From: Rhodanobacter sp.
Lineage (GTDB): Bacteria > Pseudomonadota > Gammaproteobacteria > Xanthomonadales > Rhodanobacteraceae
Direction: 5' to 3'
NCBI GenBank assembly: GCA_004298045.1
Contig: SCRM01000016.1
Location: 248,001 to 312,000, forward strand
Length of the DNA stretch: 64,000 nucleotides
A program made the position numbers and the translations under genes. Of this stretch, positions 27,664-36,406 are shown in pieces. Position 1 is the first letter of the stretch, and each line of letters starts with the position of its first letter. The notes under the pieces are model-generated. The model was not told the origin of the DNA. It did not search any database and worked only from the letters and a program-made list of their open reading frames with translations.

Positions 27664-29031
27664 TCAGTCTCCCGCCACTGTCATGCGCGGCATCAGGATG
27701 GAGCCACACAGGAGGTGGGAACGCGGGTCGACATCCGCACCCACCGCACCGATGCCGGCAAACATGTCGCGCAGGTTCGCGGCGATGGTGACACCTTCAA
27801 CCGGATAGGCGATGGCGCCGCCCTCGACCCAGAACCCGGCCGCACCGCGCGAATAGTCGCCGGTGATGAGGCTCACGCCCTGCCCCATCACCTCGGTCAC
27901 CAACAGACCAGTGCCAAGGCGGCGCAGCATGCCGGCAAAATCGCTGGCCTCGCCGTCGGCCGCACCCGGCATCACCACCAGGTTGTGGATGCCGCCGGCA
28001 TTCGCGGTGGATGCCAGGCCGAGCTTGCGGGCGGAATAGCTGCCCAGTACGTAGCGCGCCAGCACGCCGCGTTCCACCAGGGGGCGATCCACCGTGGCCA
28101 CGCCTTCCGCATCGAAATTTGCCGAACCGTGGCCGCGCGGCAGGTGTGGGCGCTCGACCAGATCAAGCCAGACCGGCATCACCGGTTTGCCCGCGTGATC
28201 GACGAGAAAACTCGCATGCCGATACAGGGAGCCGCCACTGACCGCGCCAACGAGATGGCCGATCAGCCCGCGCGCCACCTCCGGCGCAAACAGCACCGCA
28301 CATTCGCGGGTCGTGAGCCCGCGGGCGCCAAGCCGCGCCAAGGTGCGCTCGGCAGCCTTGGCGCCCAGCGCGTGCGCGCTCATGAAGCCGGCGGCGTCGC
28401 GTGCGCTGTCGTACCAATAGTCGCGCTGCATGCGGTCATCGGCGCCGGCAATCAACGACAGCGAAATCGAATGTTCGGTGCCGCGCTCGCGACCGACAAA
28501 ACCGTGCGAGTTCGCATACACGGAAAGACTCTCACCGGCCTGCACGCTGGCGCCGTCGGAGTTGCTGATACCCGGCTGCGCGCGCCCGGCAGCCTCGATC
28601 TCCTGACCCAGCGCCACGGCGCCTTCGGTGTCGATGTCCCACGGGTGCCACAAATCAAGGTCGGGAAACGCCTGCGCCATGCGTTCGGCATCGGCCAGCC
28701 CGGCGCACGGATCTTCCTCGGTGAAGCTCGCGATCGCGCACGCCTGGTCGATCGTCGCCTGCAGCGAAGCCGGATTCAGGTCGGCGGTGCTGGCCGAACC
28801 TTTGCGATGGCCGAAATAGACGGTCAACCCGAAGCCGCGATCGCGCGTGTGCTCGACGGTTTCCACCTCGCCCATGCGCACGTTCACATTGAGCCCGGTG
28901 TCGATGCTGGCGGCCACCTCGGCGGCGCTGGCGCCAGCCGCGTGCGCGCGGCGAATCACCTCCACGGCCAGGTTCGCGAGCCGGTCGAGCTCCGCTCCGC
29001 TTTGGTCAACGTTTTCGACAAGCTCGGTCAC
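27664..29031 (-). CDS. pmbA: Metalloprotease-associated protein PmbA/TldE
   Basis: Cytoplasmic protein of 455 residues, TldE/PmbA half of the TldD-TldE peptide-cleaving heterodimer involved in microcin maturation and CcdA degradation. Family features are VEHTRDRGFGLTVYFGHRKGSAST near the N-terminus and GLLVTEVMGQGVSLITGDYSRGAAGFWVEGG near the C-terminus. The zinc HExxxH motif belongs to TldD, so its absence here is expected. GTG 29031 has GGGAG seven bases upstream, which favours it over the TTG at 29052. It is divergent from yjgA, as in E. coli. Confidence 0.93.
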   Translation of the reverse strand: MTELVENVDQSGAELDRLANLAVEVIRRAHAAGASAAEVAASIDTGLNVNVRMGEVETVEHTRDRGFGLTVYFGHRKGSASTADLNPASLQATIDQACAIASFTEEDPCAGLADAERMAQAFPDLDLWHPWDIDTEGAVALGQEIEAAGRAQPGISNSDGASVQAGESLSVYANSHGFVGRERGTEHSISLSLIAGADDRMQRDYWYDSARDAAGFMSAHALGAKAAERTLARLGARGLTTRECAVLFAPEVARGLIGHLVGAVSGGSLYRHASFLVDHAGKPVMPVWLDLVERPHLPRGHGSANFDAEGVATVDRPLVERGVLARYVLGSYSARKLGLASTANAGGIHNLVVMPGAADGEASDFAGMLRRLGTGLLVTEVMGQGVSLITGDYSRGAAGFWVEGGAIAYPVEGVTIAANLRDMFAGIGAVGADVDPRSHLLCGSILMPRMTVAGD

Positions 29032-29090
29032 GCAAACGCTCCCGCTGGGCAAACCGGTAAAATGCGCGCACGCATCGCGTATCGCATCGG

Positions 29091-29678
29091 GTGCGCAAGG
29101 CTACCACCCGCCGCACACCTCCTGCCGCCACCGGACACGCCGTGACCCGCAACTACACTGACGATCCCGACCACGACTATGGCCCCACGCGCAGCCAGCA
29201 ACGACGCGACGCGCTTGCCGTGCTGGAACTGGCCGGCCAACTGGTCGAACTGGCACCGACCAACCTGGCGCGGCTCGAACTGCCCGACGATGTGCGCGAC
29301 GAGATCGCCAATGTGCGCCGCATCACCTCGCACGGCGCACGCAAGCGTCAGCTCGCCTACCTCGCCAAGCTGATGCGCAACCACGAGGGCGACGCATTTG
29401 CCGCCGTGCGCGCTGCACTGGGTGAAAACCGTGATCGCCAACGCCAGGAAGCCGCGGCGCTGCACCGGCTCGAAGCGCTGCGCGCGCAGCTTTTGGGCAC
29501 CGAAGGCGATGCCGCACTCACCGCACTGATTGCCGACCACCCCGCACTCGATCGCCAGCACCTGCGCGCGCTGGTGCGTCAATCCCGCGTGGAGCAGGCC
29601 ACGCCGAACAAACCGCCGCGTGCCACCCGCGAGTTGTTCCAGGTGCTCAAAACGCTGGACACTGATACCGCCGATTGA
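29091..29678 (+). CDS. yjgA: DUF615 protein, 50S ribosome assembly factor DarP/YjgA
   Basis: Protein of 195 residues. The family pattern is GPTRSQQRRDALAVLELAGQL, then LELPDDVRDEIANVRRITSHGARKRQLAYLAKLMR, which is the highly conserved core, and a C-terminal LRALVRQSRVEQ. E. coli YjgA/DarP binds late 50S precursors. The GTG at 29091 has no clear ribosome binding site; GTG at 29142 is an alternative giving 178 residues. Divergent from pmbA, convergent with mutT. Confidence 0.9.
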   Translation: MRKATTRRTPPAATGHAVTRNYTDDPDHDYGPTRSQQRRDALAVLELAGQLVELAPTNLARLELPDDVRDEIANVRRITSHGARKRQLAYLAKLMRNHEGDAFAAVRAALGENRDRQRQEAAALHRLEALRAQLLGTEGDAALTALIADHPALDRQHLRALVRQSRVEQATPNKPPRATRELFQVLKTLDTDTAD

Positions 29679-29691
29679 AACGCCTGTACGG

Positions 29692-30087
29692 CTAAGCAGT
29701 GCACACCGCGCGCAGGATGGCCCGGTCCGCCGGCGCCAGTATCTGCGGATCGACCTGCGCCGGCAGGTACCACGCAATCCGCTGCCCCTCACGTGGTGTC
29801 GGCACATGCTGCCAGCGGGTCACCCGCCACGCATCCAGCAGCAATTCGCGCCCGGCGTAATGCCACGGCACGCGCACCAGCGGCGCCGCATCGACCACGG
29901 TCACCCCAAGCTCCTCGTCCAGCTCGCGGGTGAGTGTCGCCAGCGGCGTTTCGCCCGGCTCGCGCTTGCCGCCGGGAAACTCCCACATGCCGGCAAGCTG
30001 CTTGCCGGCCGGGCGCTCGGCCAGCAATACGCGGCCGCTGGCATCGCACAGTGCACCCGCCAGCACGTACAGCACGCCCGCCGCCAT
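29692..30087 (-). CDS. mutT: Nudix hydrolase, MutT-like 8-oxo-dGTP diphosphatase
   Basis: Protein of 131 residues with a complete Nudix box GGKREPGETPLATLTRELDEELGV (residues about 37-60). It starts AAGVLYVLAGALCDASGRVLLAERP, matching MutT, which hydrolyses 8-oxo-dGTP and guards against mutation. I chose ATG 30087 because it gives the normal length. It lies four bases after the folA stop, in a nucleotide-linked gene group (thyA, folA, mutT). Substrate cannot be proven by sequence alone. Confidence 0.88.
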   Translation of the reverse strand: MAAGVLYVLAGALCDASGRVLLAERPAGKQLAGMWEFPGGKREPGETPLATLTRELDEELGVTVVDAAPLVRVPWHYAGRELLLDAWRVTRWQHVPTPREGQRIAWYLPAQVDPQILAPADRAILRAVCTA

Positions 30088-30091
30088 CGCT

Positions 30092-30580
30092 TCAGCTCGC
30101 GCGCACGTATTCGACCATGTCGAAATCGAACGCGTGCTTTGCGTCCTTCGGGTGATGCACACGCGACACCTCGGTCCACTCGCTGAAATGCACGCCGGGA
30201 AAGAACACGTCGGCGCCTTCGACCGTGGTATTGACGTAGGTGAGATACATACGGCTGGCCAAGGGCAAGGTGGCGCGAAACACCTTGCCGCCGCCGATCA
30301 CGACGAGCCCGGTATGCCCGCAATGCTCGCGCGCCTCGTCGATCGAGCGCACCGTGACCTGGCCGGGGAACGGCGCCTCGTGGCGATGCGACAGCACGAG
30401 ATTCTCGCGCTCCGGCAGCGCGCGTCCGATCGACATCGCCGTGTTGTAGCCCATCAGCACGTAACGCCCGACGGTAAGCTGCTTGAAGCGGCGCAAATCA
30501 TCCGGCAAGTGCCACGGCAACTTGCCCTCGCGCCCAATCGCGAAGTTCTGGTCCAGTGCGGCTATCAGCGAAATGGCCAT
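30092..30580 (-). CDS. folA: Dihydrofolate reductase
   Basis: Enzyme of 162 residues that reduces dihydrofolate with NADPH. It has MAISLIAALDQNFAIG, LPWHLPDDLRRFK with the catalytic Asp, VLMGYNTAMSIGRALP, and LVVIGGGKVFRATLP for the cofactor. AGGA lies six bases before ATG 30580. It follows thyA by 102 bases, and the two enzymes act in one cycle because ThyA produces the dihydrofolate that this one reduces. Confidence 0.96.
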   Translation of the reverse strand: MAISLIAALDQNFAIGREGKLPWHLPDDLRRFKQLTVGRYVLMGYNTAMSIGRALPERENLVLSHRHEAPFPGQVTVRSIDEAREHCGHTGLVVIGGGKVFRATLPLASRMYLTYVNTTVEGADVFFPGVHFSEWTEVSRVHHPKDAKHAFDFDMVEYVRAS

Positions 30581-30682
30581 GTGCAATCCTTCAAGCTTGT
30601 TGTCGACCCGCACGGGCAACGCGTCAGGCGCGCCCGCCATGTGAAGTCTGCAGCGGCAAATGTACTGCCGGCGTCGACGCCG

Positions 30683-31477
30683 CTACACCGCCACCGGTGC
30701 CTTGATCGCGGGCCACGGGTCGTAGCCCTCGATCGTGACGTCCTCGTAGCGAAAATCCTCCAGCGCGCGCACACCCGGGTTCAGCACCAACCTGGGCAGC
30801 GGGCGCGGTTCGCGGCCAAGCTGCAGGCGAGCCTGCTCGAAATGGTTGACGTACAGGTGGGCGTCGCCAAGCGTGTGCACGAAATCGCCGACGCCAAGGC
30901 CGCACACCTGCGCCACCATGTGGGTCAACAGCGCATAGCTCGCGATGTTGAACGGCACACCGAGAAAAATGTCGCCGCTGCGCTGGTAGAGCTGACAACT
31001 GAGCTTGTCGCCGACCACGTAGAACTGGAACAGCGTATGGCACGGCATCAGTGCCATTTGCGGCAGCTCGCCGACGTTCCAGGCGCTCACGATCAGGCGG
31101 CGCGAATCGGGGTTGCGGCGGATTTCATCCACCACGGCGCGGATCTGATCCACCGTGCCGCCATCGGCCGTGCGCCACGCCCGCCACTGCTTGCCGTAGA
31201 TCGGGCCCAGATCGCCCTGCCCGTCGGCCCACTCGTCCCAGATGCGCACGCCGTGTTCCCGGAGATAGGCGATGTTGGTGTCGCCATGCAGGAACCAGAT
31301 CAGCTCGTGGATGATCGACTTCAGGTGCAGTTTCTTGGTGGTGACCAGCGGAAAACCCGCATTCAGGTCAAACCGCATCTGCCAGCCGAACACGCTGCGC
31401 GTGCCGGTACCGGTGCGGTCGGATTTGGGGGTGCCGTGTTCGAGCACATGGCGAAGCAGGTCGAGGTACGCACGCAT
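30683..31477 (-). CDS. thyA: Thymidylate synthase
   Basis: Enzyme of 264 residues, the same length as in E. coli, that methylates dUMP to dTMP with methylene-tetrahydrofolate. The catalytic Cys is in [12 protein letters not shown], followed by [20 protein letters not shown]. Other signature pieces are [19 protein letters not shown] and the C-terminal IKAPVAV. It lies in a minus-strand group with folA and mutT. Confidence 0.98.
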   Translation of the reverse strand: MRAYLDLLRHVLEHGTPKSDRTGTGTRSVFGWQMRFDLNAGFPLVTTKKLHLKSIIHELIWFLHGDTNIAYLREHGVRIWDEWADGQGDLGPIYGKQWRAWRTADGGTVDQIRAVVDEIRRNPDSRRLIVSAWNVGELPQMALMPCHTLFQFYVVGDKLSCQLYQRSGDIFLGVPFNIASYALLTHMVAQVCGLGVGDFVHTLGDAHLYVNHFEQARLQLGREPRPLPRLVLNPGVRALEDFRYEDVTIEGYDPWPAIKAPVAV

Positions 31478-31516
31478 GCCACCAAGGATACCGGCAGCCG
31501 GGGGCCACCGCGATGG

Positions 31517-31996
31517 TCAGCCTTGCCGGGGCGCCATGGCGTCGAACGCCATCACGATTGCATCCTCGCGGCCGTCGCGCGCCGGGTAGTAGTGCGGGCG
31601 ACGGCCAATCTCGCGAAAACCGACCGAGTCGTACAACGCTTTCGCATGCGGGTTGGAAGGCCGCACTTCGAGAAAGACGCGCTCGGCCCCGCTCCAACGC
31701 GCCACGTCGAGCAGGCGTCCGAGCAAGTGGCGGCCAAGGCCGTTGCCGCGCCACCCCGGGGCAATGCAGATGTTGAGCACGTGTGCCTCACCGGCCCCCA
31801 CCGAAAGGATGCCGTAACCGGCGATGAGGTCGTCGACGCACAGCACCCAGCATGGATGCCCGACGCGCAGGCAATCGGCAAAAATGCCGCGCGTCCACGG
31901 GAATTCGTAGGAAGCCTGCTCGATGGCGATCACCTCATCGAGGTCATCGGCGTGCATCAGGCGCACGTGGCTGACCGGGCGCGCCACGGCGACCAT
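31517..31996 (-). CDS. rimI: Ribosomal protein S18 alanine N-acetyltransferase
   Basis: GNAT acetyltransferase of 159 residues. It has the acetyl-CoA loop IAPGWRGNGLGRHLLGRLLDVA and the RimI-like FLEVRPSNPHAKALYDSVGFREIGRRPHYYPA near the C-terminus. RimI acetylates the N-terminal alanine of S18. It starts three bases after the stop of the HolD-like gene, the same gene pair as in E. coli (holD-rimI), which supports both calls. Confidence 0.93.
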   Translation of the reverse strand: MVAVARPVSHVRLMHADDLDEVIAIEQASYEFPWTRGIFADCLRVGHPCWVLCVDDLIAGYGILSVGAGEAHVLNICIAPGWRGNGLGRHLLGRLLDVARWSGAERVFLEVRPSNPHAKALYDSVGFREIGRRPHYYPARDGREDAIVMAFDAMAPRQG

Positions 31997-31999
31997 CGG

Positions 32000-32470
32000 T
32001 CAGCCCGCCGCCGTCAATGCGCGGCGCAACGTACGCAGCGCCATCCACAACCGGCGCTTGGCGGCGCCATCGTGCAGCAGCCGGTCCAGTGGATCGACCA
32101 GCACGATCTGCGCCGCCGCGGTGACCTGCGCCGGCAGACTCCGCCCGAGCACATGCGCCTGCGCGTCGCCGCAGGCGAGATAAGCTGCCGCCTGCGGCAT
32201 AGCCACCTCGTTTGCGTCCTCGGGTACGCGAATGCGCGCCGCGCGTGCCAGCGCCGGGCCGGCAGCGATCAACGCACGGCCCAGCAGATCCAGTTCACGC
32301 GTGCCAACGCGCGCCGGCAGCAGCACCACGCAGCGGGCGACCTCGTTGGCAACCCCGACCGCCGCGTCCGCAGCCATGGGCACGGTGGCTGCGGCCGGCT
32401 GGCGCAATCGCCACGGCACGATATCCAACGCGTGCAATACGGCACCGCGATGGTCGGCAGCGGAGGTCAT
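32000..32470 (-). CDS. holD: HolD-like DNA polymerase III psi subunit
   Basis: Protein of 156 residues that is weakly conserved. The N-terminus MTSAADHRGAVLHALDI leads to VPWRLRQP, which lines up with the start of E. coli psi (the GITQWSLRRP region), and the C-terminus PLDRLLHDGAAKRRLWMALRTL matches the ADxxARAALWQQ end. Psi links the clamp loader to chi and single-strand-binding protein. The alanine-rich middle is unlike E. coli. The call rests on these ends, on size, and on adjacency to rimI. The ATG overlaps the pssA stop by four bases. Confidence 0.65.
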   Translation of the reverse strand: MTSAADHRGAVLHALDIVPWRLRQPAAATVPMAADAAVGVANEVARCVVLLPARVGTRELDLLGRALIAAGPALARAARIRVPEDANEVAMPQAAAYLACGDAQAHVLGRSLPAQVTAAAQIVLVDPLDRLLHDGAAKRRLWMALRTLRRALTAAG

Positions 32471-33252
32471 GCGTCTCCCCCGTGCCGTGCGCGTCGGCGA
32501 TGTGCCGCACGCCCCCACAGCGTCAGCACCGGGCCCGACAAGAGGTACACCACGAAACCGGCAAGGAGCACGCGCGGAGGATCGAGATACAACAGCACCA
32601 AAAGCAGCAGCGCCGCCACGATCCACCTGAACGGCACCCGCTGGCCGTTGCCGAGCGGCAGCGACTTGAAGCTGAAATAACGAAACCGGCTGACCATCAG
32701 GAGCCCGGTGACCACCGCGATCCACGGCGTGATGAAGCACAGTTCCGCGCCGCTCACCTGGAAGCGTTCCATGCTCCACACGAAGGACATGCACACCGCG
32801 GCCGCAGCCGGGCTCGCCAGCCCCTGGAAATAACGCTTGTCGACCACGCCGACCTGGGTGTTGAAGCGCGCCAGGCGCAAGGCGGCGCACGCGGCATAAA
32901 TGAATGCGGCGGCCCAGCCGAGCTTGCCCCACAACGGGCCGAACTCGCGCAGCGTCGCCAGCGACCACGTGTACATCACCAGCGCAGGCGCCAGACCAAA
33001 GCTGACCAGATCGGACAACGAATCGTATTGCACGCCGAATTCGCTCTGGGTGCCAGTCAGGCGCGCAATGCGTCCGTCCATGCCGTCCAGCAGCGCGGCA
33101 ATGAACACCGCGATGGCCGCATCCTCGAACCGCCCACCGATGCTGGCGAGAATCGCATAGAACCCGGCGAACATCGCCCCGGTGGTGAACAGGTTCGGCA
33201 AAAGATAAATGCCGCGATGCCGCGGCGGTGGTATCGGCGCAGACCCGCTCAT
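32467..33252 (-). CDS. pssA: CDP-diacylglycerol--serine O-phosphatidyltransferase
   Basis: Integral membrane enzyme of 261 residues making phosphatidylserine, of the CDP-alcohol phosphotransferase (type II, Bacillus-like) class rather than the E. coli PLD-type PssA. The catalytic motif is DGMDGRIARLTGTQSEFGVQ followed by YDSLSD (about residues 55-80), matching D-x2-DG-x2-AR-x8-G-x3-D-x3-D. About eight hydrophobic helices follow. I chose ATG 33252 over 33276 because it has the better purine-rich lead. It uses the product of cdsA and is the first gene of a pssA-holD-rimI run. Confidence 0.92.
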   Translation of the reverse strand: MSGSAPIPPPRHRGIYLLPNLFTTGAMFAGFYAILASIGGRFEDAAIAVFIAALLDGMDGRIARLTGTQSEFGVQYDSLSDLVSFGLAPALVMYTWSLATLREFGPLWGKLGWAAAFIYAACAALRLARFNTQVGVVDKRYFQGLASPAAAAVCMSFVWSMERFQVSGAELCFITPWIAVVTGLLMVSRFRYFSFKSLPLGNGQRVPFRWIVAALLLLVLLYLDPPRVLLAGFVVYLLSGPVLTLWGRAAHRRRARHGGDA

Positions 33253-33559
33253 GACCCGTTCCGTGACGAAATGCACGCAGTTTAGGGCCTGATCGCCATT
33301 ACCGCATGCCCGCGCTTGAGTCTTGCACGCGCGAGCGCTTAACTAGGCGCCGGTTTCGTTCTGTCAGGAGCGCGGACGACAGAAACCAGGCGGGCAAGGC
33401 AAAGCCGTGTTGAGGCTGCCGGCGTGATGGTTCACAGATCCATGGCGGTCCCATGGGCCAGGAATCAGCGCAAAAGGCGGCTCGAACAGCGTAACCGCCG
33501 TCGCCGGGTTTTCTGTCGACCACGCTCGCAGGCCATCCTGTTCCCGTCCGGAGAGTTTC
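33253..33559 (+). other. Intergenic region between pssA and the DUF4124 gene
   Basis: 307 bases between divergent genes. I see no gene, tRNA or strong promoter. A loose inverted repeat joins GACGACAGAAACC (near 33375) with GGGTTTTCTGTCG (near 33510). A TAAACT box (minus strand, 33284-33279) could serve pssA. Confidence 0.4.
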
Positions 33560-33988
33560 ATGCGCCGCTCGCTGATCGTCGTGGCACTGCTGGCCATCAC
33601 CCCCATGGCCGGCGCACAGCAAATCTACAAATGGACCGATGCGCACGGCACGGTGCACTACTCGCAATCCGCCCCGGCCCAAGGCAACTACCAGCAGGTG
33701 AAGCTGGCGTCCGGGGTTGAGACACCGGCCGCACCGGCCGTCAAGCCCGTCGCCAACGACGGCGAGAACCGGGCACCACCGGCCCCCACCGCGGCGCAAA
33801 TGGCCGACACTCCGAACAACCGCGCCAAACTGTGTGCCACGCTCAAATCCAACATTGCCACCCTGCAGGGCAACGGGCCCGTGGTGATGCAGCAGGGCGC
33901 CAAGCCGGCGCTGCTGGATGCCACGCAACGCCAGCAGCAGATCGCCCACGCCACCGCGCAGTACCAGCAGTTCTGCAACACCAAGTAG
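33560..33988 (+). CDS. Exported DUF4124-domain protein
   Basis: Protein of 142 residues with a signal peptide ([21 protein letters not shown], residues 1-19) and, directly after it, the DUF4124 motif [18 protein letters not shown] (residues about 22-40). A proline/alanine-rich linker and a Gln-rich helical C-terminus follow, with two cysteines (LCATLKSN and QQFCNTK) that could pair. The function of DUF4124 proteins is not established. GGAGAG lies five bases before the ATG. It is upstream of proS, 76 bases away. Confidence 0.85.
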   Translation: MRRSLIVVALLAITPMAGAQQIYKWTDAHGTVHYSQSAPAQGNYQQVKLASGVETPAAPAVKPVANDGENRAPPAPTAAQMADTPNNRAKLCATLKSNIATLQGNGPVVMQQGAKPALLDATQRQQQIAHATAQYQQFCNTK

Positions 33989-34028
33989 ACGACCGCCGCA
34001 TCGCGGGTTGCGCAGCGCAGCACGTCGC

Positions 34029-34034
34029 TATAAT
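34029..34034 (+). promoter_or_regulatory. Consensus -10 box for proS
   Basis: Perfect TATAAT, 30 bases before the proS ATG. The best -35 (TTGCGC, 34008-34013) is only 15 bases away, so spacing is short. The base after the box begins the leader hairpin. Confidence 0.5.
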
Positions 34035-34054
34035 CCGGGTTTCTTCAACCCGGA
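34034..34054 (+). promoter_or_regulatory. Leader hairpin over the proS ribosome binding site
   Basis: TCCGGGTT (34034-34041) and AACCCGGA (34047-34054) pair perfectly with a TCTTC loop. The right arm takes in GGA of the GGAAG ribosome binding site (34052-34056) used for the ATG at 34065. A role in translation control is inferred. The left arm also overlaps the end of the -10 box, so it may only partly be in the transcript. Confidence 0.4.
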
Positions 34055-34064
34055 AGTCCGTCGC

Positions 34065-35762
34065 ATGCGCCTGAGTCAATGCCATCTCGCGACCGTCAAG
34101 GAAGTCCCCGCCGACGCCGAGATCGCCAGCCACCAATTGATGCTGCGCACCGGCATGATCCGCAAGCTTGCCGCCGGGCTTTACACCTGGGGGCCGCTCG
34201 GGCTGCGTGTGCTGCGCAAGGTCGAGGCCGTGGTGCGCGAGGAAATGAACCGCGCCGGCGCGATCGAGATCCTGATGCCGACGATCCAGCCGCGCGAGCT
34301 GTGGGAGGAAACCGGGCGCTGGCAAAAGTTTGGCGGCCAGCTGCTGAAGATCAAGGATCGCAAAGAGCAGGAGTTCTGCTACGCGCCGACGGCGGAAGAA
34401 GTCATTACCGACTACGCCCGCAACGAGCTGTCCAGCTACAAGCAGCTGCCCGTCAACTTCTACCAGATCCAGACCAAGTTTCGGGATGAAATCCGCCCAC
34501 GCTTCGGCGTCATGCGCGCGCGCGAATTCATCATGAAGGATGCGTATTCCTTCCACCTGGATCAGGATTCGCTGGCCGCCACCTATCGCACGATGTATGA
34601 CGCCTACACGCGCATCTTCACCCGCCTGGGGCTCAAGTTTCGTGCGGTGCAAGCGGACACCGGTGCCATTGGCGGCAATGCCAGCCACGAGTTCCAGGTA
34701 CTGGCCGATTCGGGCGAGGACGCCATCGCATTTTCGGATGGCTCCGATTACGCCGCCAATGTCGAAAAGGCAGAAGCGCTGGCCCCCGCAAAAACCCGGC
34801 CAGCGGCAACCGCGCCCCTGCAACAGGTGGACACGCCGGACCAGAAGACCATTGAGGCGGTGAGCGCATTCCTTGGCGTCGCACCGGCACAATGCATCAA
34901 GACGCTGCTGGTGCGCGGCAAGGATGGCCTGGTGGCACTGTGCCTGCGCGGTGACCACGCATTGAACGAAGTGAAAGCCACGAAGCTCGCGGAATTGCCG
35001 GACGAACTGGTATTTGCCGACGAGGCCGAGATCGTCGCCGCCATTGGCGCCCACCCCGGCTCGCTCGGTCCGGTCGGCTTGCCGGCGGCGATTCCGGTCA
35101 TCGTCGACCGCAGCGCGGCGGCACTGGCCGACTTCGTGTGCGGCGGCAACCGGGATCATGCCCATTACACCGGCGCCAATTGGCAGCGCGACGCGCGCGT
35201 TACCCGTGTGGAGGATATTCGCCAGGTGGTTGCCGGTGACCCCTCGCCCGACGGCAAAGGGGTGTTGCACCTGGCACGCGGCATTGAAGTCGGGCACGTG
35301 TTCCAGCTTGGCAAGAAATACGCCGAAGCCATGGGCGCCACCGTACTCAACGCGGAGGGCAAAGCGCAGGTGATGCTGATGGGCTGCTACGGCATTGGCG
35401 TCACCCGCATCGTCGCCGCCGCCATCGAGCAATGCCACGATGAAGCCGGCGTTGTCTGGCCGGAAACCATGGCACCATGGCGCGTTGTCATTTGCGTCAT
35501 CAATCCCAAGCACAAGCCGGAAATCGATGCGGCGGCCCAATCGCTGTATGACGAACTCGTGCAAAACGGCATTGAAGTGGCGCTGGATGATCGCGGCCTG
35601 CGACCGGGCTCCATGTTTGCCGACATGGAGCTCATCGGCATTCCGCATCGCGTGGTTATCAGCGAGCGCGGGCTGGCTGCCGGCACCTTTGAATATCGTG
35701 CCCGCACACAAAGCGAAAGCGAGTCGCTCGACCACGCGGCACTGCTTGCCCGATTGGTCTGA
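34065..35762 (+). CDS. proS: Prolyl-tRNA synthetase, bacterial type with editing insertion
   Basis: Class II aminoacyl-tRNA synthetase of 565 residues. Catalytic motifs: motif 1 in [27 protein letters not shown], motif 2 in [27 protein letters not shown], motif 3 in [19 protein letters not shown]. The long INS editing domain (about residues 225-385, with [25 protein letters not shown] and [12 protein letters not shown]) clears mischarged Ala-tRNA-Pro. The anticodon-binding domain closes the protein. Length and order are normal for the bacterial form. Confidence 0.97.
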   Translation: MRLSQCHLATVKEVPADAEIASHQLMLRTGMIRKLAAGLYTWGPLGLRVLRKVEAVVREEMNRAGAIEILMPTIQPRELWEETGRWQKFGGQLLKIKDRKEQEFCYAPTAEEVITDYARNELSSYKQLPVNFYQIQTKFRDEIRPRFGVMRAREFIMKDAYSFHLDQDSLAATYRTMYDAYTRIFTRLGLKFRAVQADTGAIGGNASHEFQVLADSGEDAIAFSDGSDYAANVEKAEALAPAKTRPAATAPLQQVDTPDQKTIEAVSAFLGVAPAQCIKTLLVRGKDGLVALCLRGDHALNEVKATKLAELPDELVFADEAEIVAAIGAHPGSLGPVGLPAAIPVIVDRSAAALADFVCGGNRDHAHYTGANWQRDARVTRVEDIRQVVAGDPSPDGKGVLHLARGIEVGHVFQLGKKYAEAMGATVLNAEGKAQVMLMGCYGIGVTRIVAAAIEQCHDEAGVVWPETMAPWRVVICVINPKHKPEIDAAAQSLYDELVQNGIEVALDDRGLRPGSMFADMELIGIPHRVVISERGLAAGTFEYRARTQSESESLDHAALLARLV

Positions 35763-36026
35763 AAGGCCGACGATCGGACTGATTTCCCGATAGGGCGGTA
35801 TTCAGCCTGCGGCAAGGATCTCGCAAAAAGCCTTGCGAGGATGAATCCTGATCCACAGACTCGGCCGGCTGGTGAATATGCCGTCAATACCGCCGCCATT
35901 CATCTGCACGGCAAAAAACACTTTGCATGTCAAGCCCATTTGGGCAAGAATGCATTCCGCACCGGAATGTCACGCGCCGTGCATCTGTCCGGGCTACCGC
36001 CAATCAACACGATTACCGGAGTTTTC
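35763..36026 (+). promoter_or_regulatory. Region between proS and hns with several hairpins
   Basis: Holds CTCGCAA / TTGCGAG (35821-35840, loop AAAGCC). A second overlapping pairing is possible, GCAAGG (35813-35818) with CCTTGC (35832-35837), which excludes the first. A third is CATTCCG / CGGAATG (35953-35969). A candidate promoter, TTGCAT (35923-35928) and AAGAAT (35946-35951) 17 bases apart, lies before hns. No gene is convincing here. Confidence 0.45.
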
Positions 36027-36344
36027 ATGGCTATCGATCTCAAGGGTCTCAATCAGAACCAGCTCAACGAGCTGATCAACAAGGCGCAGTCGCGTCAGGA
36101 AGAACTGCGCAAGGAAAAGGTCGTCAAGGTTCGCGAGAAGGTTCATCAACTGCTCAAGTCCGAAGGCCTGAACTTCGACGACGTGTTCGGTGTCGGCCGC
36201 GCCAAGCGCAAGGGCGGCGTGGTGCCGCCGAAGTATCGCAATCCGGCCGATGCCAGCCAAACCTGGTCTGGCCGCGGCAAGCGTCCGCGCTGGTTCAACG
36301 AGGCGTTGAAGGCCGGCAAGAAGGAAAAGGATCTGCTGATCTGA
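36027..36344 (+). CDS. H-NS family nucleoid protein (xanthomonad type)
   Basis: DNA-binding silencer of 105 residues. The N-terminal half is an oligomerising coiled coil (LNQNQLNELINKAQSRQEELRKEKVVKVREK). The C-terminal half is the H-NS DNA-binding domain with RKGGVVPPKYRNPADASQTW and SGRGKRPRWFNEALKAGK; the SGRGKRP stretch corresponds to the QGR-type AT-hook-like loop. H-NS proteins silence AT-rich, often foreign genes. GGAG lies six bases before ATG 36027. A strong terminator follows. A long leader suggests regulated expression. Confidence 0.93.
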   Translation: MAIDLKGLNQNQLNELINKAQSRQEELRKEKVVKVREKVHQLLKSEGLNFDDVFGVGRAKRKGGVVPPKYRNPADASQTWSGRGKRPRWFNEALKAGKKEKDLLI

Positions 36345-36367
36345 CTGCCGCCACACCTGCAAACCTG

Positions 36368-36394
36368 AAAACGCCGGCCCAGTGCCGGCGTTTT
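36368..36394. terminator. Bidirectional terminator between hns and thrE-like gene
   Basis: Perfect 11-base stem AAAACGCCGGC / GCCGGCGTTTT with loop CCAGT. The T run on each strand makes it suitable for both the plus-strand hns and the minus-strand transporter gene that ends at 36407. Confidence 0.9.
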
Positions 36395-36406
36395 CGTCTC
36401 CGCCAT

